Assembly (NCBI GenBank): GCA_026987795.1
Contig: JALSMF010000483.1
Location: 1-5,440, forward strand
DNA: 5,440 bases
Direction: 5' to 3'
Source of the DNA: Bacteroidales bacterium
GTDB lineage: Bacteria > Bacteroidota > Bacteroidia > Bacteroidales > JAADGE01
Made by a program: the position numbers and the translations under genes
Notes under the pieces: generated by a model
Database searches by the model: none
What the model was told of the DNA's origin: nothing
The model's input: only the letters and a program-made list of their open reading frames with translations
Shown: positions 1 through 5,440 of the stretch, piece by piece
How the letters are laid out: each line of letters begins with the position of its first letter
Position numbering within the stretch: position 1 is the first letter of the stretch

Positions 1-2
1 TC

Positions 3-128
3 GAAAAAGTTTTTCCCGTTCTTTTCGGCGATGACACCGACGGAATTATTGAACGTGCAACCATTACCGAAAACGGAAAACTCGGTAAACATTTCCGGTA
101 TTTAAAAGACTTTGCAGAGGGGAAATAA
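3..128 (+). CDS. C-terminal fragment of an unrecognised protein (5' end outside window)
   Basis: An open frame enters the window from the left edge and ends at TAA 126-128, giving the last 41 residues of a protein. The visible tail is soluble-looking and charged, with an FGDDTDG stretch near its start and a KHFRYLKDFAEGK ending. Other frames here are broken or less protein-like: the frame from base 2 stops at about 40. I do not recognise the family from this fragment and assign no function. It shares strand and frame with the sigma factor that follows, but 51 bases and a hairpin separate them, so it is probably a separate transcription unit. Confidence 0.6.
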   Translation, partial: EKVFPVLFGDDTDGIIERATITENGKLGKHFRYLKDFAEGK

Positions 129-130
129 AA

Positions 131-163
131 AAAACGGCTGCTGACAATAAAGCCTGCTGTTTT
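131..163 (+). terminator. Weak candidate intrinsic terminator after the upstream gene
   Basis: Left arm AAAACGGC (131-138) can pair with GCTGTTTT (156-163) with one G-U pair, leaving a 17-base loop; the right arm ends in four T residues. It begins two bases after the TAA at 126-128. The GC core is short (about four pairs) and the T run is brief, so it may be weak or fortuitous. The A-rich left arm and T-rich right arm would be compatible with a terminator that separates the upstream gene from the signalling cassette. Confidence 0.3.
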
Positions 164-179
164 ACAAACATATAAATAC

Positions 180-767
180 TTGATTAAAAAAACAGATGAA
201 ACAAAAAACTTGACGAAATCAAAAAACATATCATCATCGCTTAATGACGCAGGTTTTGAAAAACTTTTTAAAACCTATTTTAAGCCGCTTACAGCATTTG
301 CATACAAGTTTGTAAATGACATTGATGATGCAAAAAGCATTGTTCATGATGTATTCCTGAAACTTTGGGAAAAACGCGACGAAATTAATATGCAAAAATC
401 TGTTAAGTCATATTTATACACCTCGGTGAATAACAGAAGTTTAAATTATATCAGAGATAATAAAAAATTTAATCGGGATGAGAATATAGTTAAAAATCAA
501 AGCAGTTTGTATCCAAATGCTGAAGATGAATTAGAAGCAAGTGAAGTTCAAAAAAAAATTGATACAGTGTTAAATAATTTGAATCCTAAAGTGAAAAGAA
601 TTTTTGAATTAAGCCGTTATGAAGGAAAAAAGTATAAAGAAATTGCCGAAGAAATGAATCTTTCTGTTAAAACAGTAGAAACGCATATGTCAACGGCACT
701 AAAAGAGTTAAGAAAATATTTGAAAGAATATCTTACCCTTATTGTTTTTCTGATTTTAAATAATTGA
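180..767 (+). CDS. ECF-type RNA polymerase sigma-70 factor (FecI-like, Bacteroidota type)
   Basis: A 195-residue sigma factor, normal length for the extracytoplasmic-function group. It would direct RNA polymerase to a small regulon, most likely this locus. Region 2 spans about residues 26-95, with the helix around FEKLFKTYFKPL, the core-binding stretch DDAKSIVHDVFLKLW (49-63) and the region 2.3/2.4 segment YLYTSVNNRSLNYIRD (78-93). Region 4 spans about 127-181, with the helix-turn-helix YKEIAEEMNLSVKTVETHMS (152-171). The frame is open back to the stop at 126-128 but contains no ATG or GTG before TTG 180, and no ATG follows until inside region 2, so TTG is the best start; no Shine-Dalgarno is visible. 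The protein ends in a short hydrophobic tail (185-193). It lies 60 bases upstream of its probable anti-sigma partner. Family assignment is firm; the regulon is inferred. Confidence 0.93.
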   Translation: MIKKTDETKNLTKSKNISSSLNDAGFEKLFKTYFKPLTAFAYKFVNDIDDAKSIVHDVFLKLWEKRDEINMQKSVKSYLYTSVNNRSLNYIRDNKKFNRDENIVKNQSSLYPNAEDELEASEVQKKIDTVLNNLNPKVKRIFELSRYEGKKYKEIAEEMNLSVKTVETHMSTALKELRKYLKEYLTLIVFLILNN

Positions 768-776
768 AATATAGTA

Positions 777-807
777 TCAGGGTAAAAGCAGTAGTCAGGT
801 GTAAAAG
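777..807 (+). repeat. Imperfect direct repeat in the sigma/anti-sigma gap
   Basis: TCAGGGTAAAAG (777-788) is followed by TCAGGTGTAAAAG (795-807), two near-identical copies 18 bases apart, in the 60-base gap between the sigma and anti-sigma genes. The copies differ by one inserted base. The spacing is not far from two helical turns, so a protein-binding or promoter role is conceivable, but the repeats are short and may be chance in a low-complexity region. Confidence 0.3.
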
Positions 808-827
808 AAACAGAGAAAATAAATTGA

Positions 828-1826
828 ATGCATAACCAAAACGAACATATTAATTTAATAATCAAATATCTTGCGGGTGAAACAAATCGTAGTGAAGAAG
901 CCTTTCTTCATTCTTGGATTTCACAAAGTGCCGATAACAAAAAATTATTTGAAAGCTATAAAAAAATATGGTTTTTATCGCAAAAAGAAATAATACCGGA
1001 AGTTGAAAAAATAAATATTGATGATGAATGGGCAAAATTTAAACAAAAAGTGAATTTTATTACTCAAAAACATTCCGTAAAAGAGAAAAAAAACAACTTT
1101 TATTTTTTGCGAATTGCAGCAATTGCCCTGATACTAATTTCTTTGGGAATTACAACTATGTATGTTTTTAACGGTAAGAAACAAAAAATAGTTGCTCTTA
1201 ACGAGGTTAAAGAAGCAAAACTGCCCGATAACTCCGAAGTTTCAATAAATAAAAATACGGAACTTGTTTATGATAAAAATTTTAATAAGAAAGAACGAAA
1301 AGTAGAATTAAAAGGAGAAGCATTTTTTAATGTAGTAAAAAATAAAGAGAAGCCCTTTATAGTTGAAGCCGAAAGTTTCTGTGTCGAAGTTTTGGGAACA
1401 CAGTTTTACGTAAATACAAACTTTGATAAACGTCAAGTGGTAGTAAAAGAAGGAACGGTTGCTGTTTATCGGTATAAAGATAAACACGATAAAGTGATTC
1501 TGCATGCCGGAGAGAAAGCAATTTTTGATAATAAACAAAATAAAATAAGAAAAGTTGAGAATTTTGACATAAATTATATTGCATGGAAGACCAAAATATT
1601 TAATTTTCAAGATCAAAATTTAGATACCGTTCTTAAAACATTGGAAAATGCTTATTATGTTCATTTCGAGTTTGTTAATTCAGAATTAAAAAAATGCAGA
1701 ATAACAGTTTCGTTTAAAAACCAGTCAATTGATGAAATCTTAAATGTTTTAAAAACTACTTTTGATAATATAAATTTCCGTAAAGAAAAAAATATAGTTT
1801 ATATTGACGGTAAATCCTGTAAATAA
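828..1826 (+). CDS. FecR-family anti-sigma factor with DUF4974-type C-terminal domain
   Basis: A 332-residue single-pass inner-membrane regulator that would hold the adjacent sigma factor inactive and receive the signal from the outer-membrane receptor. The cytoplasmic N-terminus (1-90) has the anti-sigma pattern, starting INLIIKYLAGETNRSEEAFLHSW. One transmembrane helix covers about 91-114. The periplasmic FecR domain covers about 120-235, with LPDNSEVSINKNTELVYD (132-149), VELKGEAFFNV (159-169), the conserved VLGTQFYV (188-195) and VVVKEGTVAVY (204-214). The C-terminal DUF4974-like domain is about 257-327. The start is ATG 828; the codon before it in frame is TGA, so no longer start exists. 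Length and domain order are standard for Bacteroidota FecR proteins. The next gene begins six bases after the stop, implying cotranscription. The Gly190-Thr191 pair matches the self-cleavage site known in the FoxR/FecR family; cleavage here is inferred. Confidence 0.93.
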   Translation: MHNQNEHINLIIKYLAGETNRSEEAFLHSWISQSADNKKLFESYKKIWFLSQKEIIPEVEKINIDDEWAKFKQKVNFITQKHSVKEKKNNFYFLRIAAIALILISLGITTMYVFNGKKQKIVALNEVKEAKLPDNSEVSINKNTELVYDKNFNKKERKVELKGEAFFNVVKNKEKPFIVEAESFCVEVLGTQFYVNTNFDKRQVVVKEGTVAVYRYKDKHDKVILHAGEKAIFDNKQNKIRKVENFDINYIAWKTKIFNFQDQNLDTVLKTLENAYYVHFEFVNSELKKCRITVSFKNQSIDEILNVLKTTFDNINFRKEKNIVYIDGKSCK

Positions 1827-1832
1827 CTTATT

Positions 1833-3419
1833 GTGAAAACAATTGTTACATTAGTGTTCACGGTTCTTTTTTTTACTGTTTCCCAAGGACAAAATCAAAA
1901 TATTTCGGAAGGTTCTGTTTTTGACGGAGAACCTTATTTGGCTGTAAATCCTGCAAATTCTGAAAATATTGTAATTGCATGGATGGGATATCTTCCGTAT
2001 AATTACATTGTAATTAAAACAAGAGCAAGTTTTGACGGAGGACAAACTTGGAGTGCCGTCGGCTATATTCCGCATATTGCAGGTATGACACAATCAGCCG
2101 ATCCCTCTCTTGTATTTGATAATAACGGAAACCTTTTTTTATCATATGTCGATTATGATCAACCCTCGGAAACCGGAGCAATTTATGTTCGTAAATCAAC
2201 AGACGGAGGATTAACTTGGGGAGCTCCTGCAGAAGTAATTAATGCAAGTTCGGACATACAATGTCCTGTAGACAGACCATGGATAAGTATTGATAACTCC
2301 GGCGGAATATATAACGGAAATATTTACGTAACTTCTATGCCTCCTCGAATATTCGGATATTTACCTCCTCCGTATCATCCGTATTTTATAAAATCTGTTG
2401 ACGGCGGGCAAACTTTCGAACCTTGGCGATATTTAGATACGACAAATTGGCTGACAGGCTCTTATATACGTCAACCTATGCCGGTAAATTGTGTTTCGGG
2501 CGACGGAACTTTTTATGCGGTATATCCAAGTTATGTTTATTCTCAAAATCCGTTGCCCCAATTTATTATAGCATCATCCTCTGATGCGGGAAACAGTTTT
2601 GATTATCATACCGTATTTGCATCTTCCGAAGTTGTTTCCGACACATTGGCTAAAAACAGTTACTTAATTTTGAGCAACCCGTCTGATTATAACCACCTTG
2701 CTTTTATATTTTTAGGTGTTAAATACGGTGATATTGATGTCTTTTTAAAAGAAAGTTTCGACAGAGGCATTACGTGGTCGGAAGAAATTCGCTTAAATGA
2801 CGATGAAACCGGGAACAATATTATGCAGGATTTACTTTGGGCTGACTTTGATACCGACGGAGACCTTGTCGCTTTATGGCGTGACAGACGCAACGGGTCT
2901 GATACAACTTATGAAACAGCATCCGAAATTTGGGGAACTTTCAGGAAAAACAGAGAGCCGGAATTTGTAAATAATTTTAAAATTTCAGATACTATTGTTG
3001 CTTATGATACTGTATTGGCATCCTCAGGAAATGATTTTATGTGTGTAAAACTTCGAAACGATACATTAAATGCCGTTTGGGGAGATACTCGTAACGGGAA
3101 ATTAAATATTTGGTTTCAACAAATTGGTATAGACGGCAGTATTCTTAGTGTTAAGGAGTTAGCTGATACAGAGAACTATGATGTTGTAGTGTATCCTAAT
3201 CCTTTTGATGAAAAACTAACTGTTACAGGAACCGATATCGAACAAATAAAAATATACGATTCTGCGGGTAAGATTGTTTATTTTTCAAGATATGCAGGAG
3301 AAAATACATATATAATAGATACCGAGAATTTCTCTCAAGGTGTTTTTTTTATGGAAATTAAAGAAAGGAGCAACATAAAAACCGAAAAAATAGTTAAATA
3401 TCAAAGAATTAGGAAGTAA
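1833..3419 (+). CDS. Secreted BNR/Asp-box beta-propeller protein (sialidase-like fold) with T9SS C-terminal sorting domain
   Basis: A 528-residue exported protein. A Sec signal peptide (about 1-19, VTLVFTVLFFTVSQG) leads to a mature start near QNQNISEG. Five Asp-boxes of the S-x-D-x-G-x-T-W type are visible: SFDGGQTW (66-73), STDGGLTW (122-129), SVDGGQTF (188-195), SSDAGNSF (249-256) and SFDRGITW (308-315). Two later blades carry W-x-D-x-RNG-like motifs, LWRDRRNG (348-355) and VWGDTRNG (415-422). This indicates a six- or seven-bladed propeller. Residues about 453-525 form a type A T9SS domain: YPNPFDEKLTV, then IKIYDSAGKIV and a terminal strand after FSQGVFFMEI. It should therefore be secreted through the Por system and be released or attached at the surface. 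Asp-boxes are structural, not catalytic; I see no FRIP-type arginine motif near the N-terminus, so sialidase activity is not supported. GTG 1833 is chosen because it immediately precedes the signal peptide, six bases after the anti-sigma stop. Confidence 0.85.
   Translation: MKTIVTLVFTVLFFTVSQGQNQNISEGSVFDGEPYLAVNPANSENIVIAWMGYLPYNYIVIKTRASFDGGQTWSAVGYIPHIAGMTQSADPSLVFDNNGNLFLSYVDYDQPSETGAIYVRKSTDGGLTWGAPAEVINASSDIQCPVDRPWISIDNSGGIYNGNIYVTSMPPRIFGYLPPPYHPYFIKSVDGGQTFEPWRYLDTTNWLTGSYIRQPMPVNCVSGDGTFYAVYPSYVYSQNPLPQFIIASSSDAGNSFDYHTVFASSEVVSDTLAKNSYLILSNPSDYNHLAFIFLGVKYGDIDVFLKESFDRGITWSEEIRLNDDETGNNIMQDLLWADFDTDGDLVALWRDRRNGSDTTYETASEIWGTFRKNREPEFVNNFKISDTIVAYDTVLASSGNDFMCVKLRNDTLNAVWGDTRNGKLNIWFQQIGIDGSILSVKELADTENYDVVVYPNPFDEKLTVTGTDIEQIKIYDSAGKIVYFSRYAGENTYIIDTENFSQGVFFMEIKERSNIKTEKIVKYQRIRK
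3189..3416 (+). other. Region encoding the T9SS (Por) C-terminal sorting domain
   Basis: This segment encodes residues 453-528 of the Asp-box protein. It opens with the hallmark YPNPF, followed by a strand LTV, a second strand IKIYDSAGKIVY with the typical D-x-x-G-K turn, a third element ending TENFSQGVFFMEIK, and a basic end. This is the order seen in type A sorting domains, which are recognised by the type IX translocon in the outer membrane and usually removed on export. It implies that the organism encodes T9SS elsewhere. Confidence 0.88.
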
Positions 3420-3499
3420 AAACCTGAAAATTATAATGTAATGTGTTTTTATTTCTGCTCATATTAATTATAAACAAAAAATTAAGCAATAAAAAAAAT

Positions 3500-4180
3500 A
3501 TGATACTTTGTAAAAAAAATATTATTTTCTTTTTATTGCTTTGCAACACCTATATCAGTGCCCAGATTTCAGACCCCGGAAAAAAAATAACAATTATTCA
3601 AAAAAATAAAACTTTATCGTCTGTTTTAAAAGAAATTCAATTAAAAACAGGGCTTAATTTTTCTTACAATAATGAATACATTGACGATAAACAAAAAGTT
3701 ACCTTAGTTGCCCGAAAAAAAACTGCAGAAGAAATACTGAACCTTTTGTTTTCTGATTTAGGGATTAAATATGTTTCGGTAGAAAAACAGATTGTTCTAA
3801 AACCAAAATACCCCGCTGTATTTGTTGCTGATGCCGTAACGAAAGAAAAGGATAACCAAAAGTTTACGATAAACGGCTATTTAAGAGACAGTTTAACTAA
3901 TGAGGTCTTAATAGGAGCGGGTATAAGTGTGAAGAATTCTTATCTCGGAACGATGACAAATGCTTACGGGTTTTATTCTTTAAGCCTGCCCAAGGGGAAA
4001 TATATTTTAGTATTTTCATCACTCGGATATAAAAATAAAACACTTGCCGTAAATCTTAATTCAAATAAACAAATATCCGAACTGCTGGAATATGAAGAAA
4101 CAGAACTTGACATTGTTATAGTTAATGAAGATGAGAAAAAAATATTTTTGAGAAAAGCCCTTTTAAAGAAACAAACTTAA
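3500..4180 (+). CDS. TonB-dependent receptor, N-terminal half: signal peptide, STN and carboxypeptidase-like regulatory domains (frame interrupted)
   Basis: This frame gives 226 residues from ATG 3500. The signal peptide is about 1-21 (KKNIIFFLLLCNTYISA, then QISDPG). The STN (secretin/TonB short N-terminal) domain is about 28-101, with LSSVLKEIQLKTGLNFSY and TAEEILNLLFSDLGIKY. A carboxypeptidase-like regulatory (CarboxypepD_reg-like) domain follows at about 121-200, with INGYLRDSLTNEVLIGAGI and the TNAYGFYSLSLPKGKY turn. It ends in ELDIVIVNEDEKK, the linker that normally leads straight into the plug. The plug is instead in the frame one base back, and this frame stops at TAA 4178-4180. STN domains mark receptors that signal to a FecR protein, which fits the upstream genes. 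The frame is open further upstream to GTG 3443, but ATG 3500 places the signal peptide correctly and follows an A-rich leader. The gap from the preceding gene is 80 bases. Confidence 0.85.
   Translation: MILCKKNIIFFLLLCNTYISAQISDPGKKITIIQKNKTLSSVLKEIQLKTGLNFSYNNEYIDDKQKVTLVARKKTAEEILNLLFSDLGIKYVSVEKQIVLKPKYPAVFVADAVTKEKDNQKFTINGYLRDSLTNEVLIGAGISVKNSYLGTMTNAYGFYSLSLPKGKYILVFSSLGYKNKTLAVNLNSNKQISELLEYEETELDIVIVNEDEKKIFLRKALLKKQT
4136..4142 (+). other. A7 homopolymer: most likely frameshift point in the receptor gene
   Basis: Seven A residues lie where the receptor reading frame must change. The upstream frame (codons GAT GAG AAA AAA ATA) stops at 4178-4180. The plug frame first opens after TGA 4132-4134. 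The switch must therefore occur between 4135 and 4180, and this is the longest homopolymer there. Adding one A, or a -1 slip, yields EDEKKNIFEKSPFKETNLSS leading into the plug. The 43-base overlap contains shorter T5, A4 and T4 runs as less likely sites. Confidence 0.65.
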
Positions 4181-4188
4181 GTTCTCGT

Positions 4189-5440
4189 ATGATAAATTCG
4201 TCAAAAGGCGTGGCAGGAGAGGCAGATGTTGTTAAAAGTATTAATAATTTACCCGGGATAAGCTCTTTCGGAGACGGCTCAGTTTTGTTTTACGTAAGAG
4301 GAGGCAATAAAGATCAAAACCTTATGCTTATTGACGAAACTCCGGTATATAATCCGTCACATTTATTCGGTTTTTTTTCGGCATTAGCACCTGAAGCCGT
4401 TAATGATATAAAAGTGTATAAAAATAATTTTCCTGTAAAATACGGAGGCAGACTGTCCTCATTAATAGACATAAAAACAAAAGACGGAAATATGAACAAT
4501 CTCGGCTTTTCGATTATTACGGGTCCGTTAACGGGAACTTATATAATTGACGGTCCTGTTAAGAAAAAAAGAAGCTCGTTTTTAATAACCTTGAGAGACT
4601 CTCATTTAAACTGGATTTGGAAAAATGCTTTGCCGAGTTTAGATGTTAATTTTTATGATTTCCATTTTAAATTTAATCAAGTTTTGAATAAAAAAAATCG
4701 TTTGTATCTTTCTCTTTTTACCGGCTCCGATGTTTTAACGGTTGAAGGCAGCAACGGAACCGCAACCGGTTTGTCTTGGAAAAACAATGCTTTTTCATTA
4801 CGATGGAACCATATATTTTCAGATAAAATATTTTCAAACACTACATTACATACAAGTAAATACGATTACTATCTCTATTATTCACGCAACGATAATAAAT
4901 ATTGGAACTCTTTTATAGGAGATTTAAGTTTAAAAACAGATTTTTCTTATTATCCGGCACCCGATAATAAAATTTTATTCGGTTATAATATTAATACATA
5001 CTTTTTTAATCCCGGGAATTTAGATGCTGATTATTTCAGCCGTTCCGTATATGCCGGTGACGTTTTAGAAATAGTTATTTATGCGGGAAACGATTACTCC
5101 TTAACTGACAGGTTAAATATCTCATACGGGTTTCGATACGTAAAATGGAATAATATCGGGCCGACTACAAGTTTCTCTTTCGACGAAAATTATCAAATGA
5201 CAGATACGGTTAAATACGGAAAAGGAATTTACCATACATATAACGGACTTGAACCGCAAATTTCTTTAACTTATGCTTTATCGGAATCATTTTTGGCAAC
5301 ACTGTCTTACGACAAAAAAAAACAGTATTTACATCTGTTGTCAAATTCCGTGAGTCCGTTTACGACAATGGATGTTTGGATGCCCTCCGGACCTAATATA
5401 AAACCGGAAAAATCTAATCAATATATTTTTGGCGTAAGCA
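4189..5440 (+). CDS. TonB-dependent receptor, plug and partial beta-barrel (continuation in shifted frame; 3' end outside window)
   Basis: This frame is open from 4135 to the window edge without a stop; its first ATG is 4189, eight bases after the stop of the N-terminal half. It encodes a canonical Bacteroidota receptor plug at about 1-100 from the ATG: GEADVVKSINNLPGI, FYVRGGNKDQNLMLIDETPV, SHLFGFFSALAPEAVNDIKV and YGGRLSSLIDIKTKDGN. Amphipathic beta-barrel strands rich in aromatic residues follow, with a late-barrel stretch LEPQISLTYALSESFLATLS, then YLHLLSNSVSPFTTMDVWMP and NIKPEKSNQY. This would be the outer-membrane channel for TonB-driven uptake of an unknown ligand. Alone it has no signal peptide, so a product from ATG 4189 would not reach the outer membrane; it belongs with the 3500-4180 half as one gene. 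With that half, about 645 residues are visible, leaving an expected 100-250 residues of barrel beyond the edge. No SusD-like partner is visible inside the window. Confidence 0.85.
   Translation, partial: MINSSKGVAGEADVVKSINNLPGISSFGDGSVLFYVRGGNKDQNLMLIDETPVYNPSHLFGFFSALAPEAVNDIKVYKNNFPVKYGGRLSSLIDIKTKDGNMNNLGFSIITGPLTGTYIIDGPVKKKRSSFLITLRDSHLNWIWKNALPSLDVNFYDFHFKFNQVLNKKNRLYLSLFTGSDVLTVEGSNGTATGLSWKNNAFSLRWNHIFSDKIFSNTTLHTSKYDYYLYYSRNDNKYWNSFIGDLSLKTDFSYYPAPDNKILFGYNINTYFFNPGNLDADYFSRSVYAGDVLEIVIYAGNDYSLTDRLNISYGFRYVKWNNIGPTTSFSFDENYQMTDTVKYGKGIYHTYNGLEPQISLTYALSESFLATLSYDKKKQYLHLLSNSVSPFTTMDVWMPSGPNIKPEKSNQYIFGVS

Noticed and set aside
129..179. Promoter for the sigma gene
   Set aside because: TATAAATACTTG (171-182) loosely resembles the -7 element but does not match TAnnTTTG, and no TTTG lies at the right spacing upstream.
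617..865. Reverse-strand open frame over the sigma gene end and gap
   Set aside because: It lies antisense to the well-supported sigma factor and has no recognisable protein features; AT-rich coding DNA often gives such shadows. The same applies to reverse frames within 1308-1616, 1851-2199, 2687-2893 and 4314-4499.
3443..3499. N-terminal extension of the receptor starting at GTG 3443
   Set aside because: It would add 19 residues before a complete signal peptide that already starts at ATG 3500; the segment is AT-rich and lies in the intergenic gap.
3420..3499. Promoter or terminator in the 80-base gap before the receptor
   Set aside because: The gap is AT-rich with no convincing hairpin plus T-run and no clear Bacteroidota TTTG / TAnnTTTG pair, so nothing could be called.
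4136..4142. Classic -1 programmed ribosomal frameshift heptamer
   Set aside because: The run is A7 but the upstream codon phase is GAG AAA AAA ATA, not A AAA AAN in phase, and I see no strong downstream hairpin or pseudoknot. Slippage at the tract remains possible, but not in this standard form.
4189..5440. SusC-type receptor of a polysaccharide utilisation locus
   Set aside because: The plug motifs fit the STN/carboxypeptidase-like FecA-type receptor group, and no SusD gene is in view; calling it SusC would overreach, although the region beyond 5440 is unseen.

Overview
The window reads as a chromosomal segment of a member of the Bacteroidota. The DNA is AT-rich and A-rich, translation starts lack Shine-Dalgarno sequences and include TTG and GTG, and the proteins are typical of the phylum: a FecI-type ECF sigma factor, a FecR anti-sigma factor with a DUF4974-type C-terminus, a secreted protein with a type IX secretion (T9SS, Por) sorting domain, and a TonB-dependent receptor with STN and carboxypeptidase-like regulatory domains. 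All genes are on the + strand. I see no tRNA, rRNA, CRISPR array or insertion sequence.

Layout: 3-128 is the C-terminal tail of an unrecognised gene, followed by a weak terminator-like hairpin (131-163). 180-767 encodes the ECF sigma factor, starting at TTG. 828-1826 encodes the membrane-spanning anti-sigma factor. After only 6 bases comes 1833-3419, a secreted BNR/Asp-box (sialidase-like fold) protein with a T9SS sorting domain. After an 80-base gap, 3500-4180 encodes the signal peptide, STN domain and carboxypeptidase-like domain of a TonB-dependent receptor. The plug and the first part of the beta-barrel follow in another frame (open from 4135, ATG at 4189) and run off the window end at 5440.

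Together these make a cell-surface-signalling cassette. By analogy with Fec/Fox systems, the receptor's periplasmic STN domain would signal ligand occupancy to the FecR periplasmic region, and FecR would release or activate the sigma factor. The unusual element is the T9SS-exported Asp-box protein lodged between the anti-sigma factor and the receptor, suggesting a surface protein that binds or processes the ligand of the same circuit.

The most striking sequence anomaly is a frameshift in the receptor, best placed at a run of seven A residues (4136-4142), exactly between its signalling half and its plug/barrel half. It could be a mutation, a homopolymer sequencing error, or a slippage switch; the sequence alone cannot decide.
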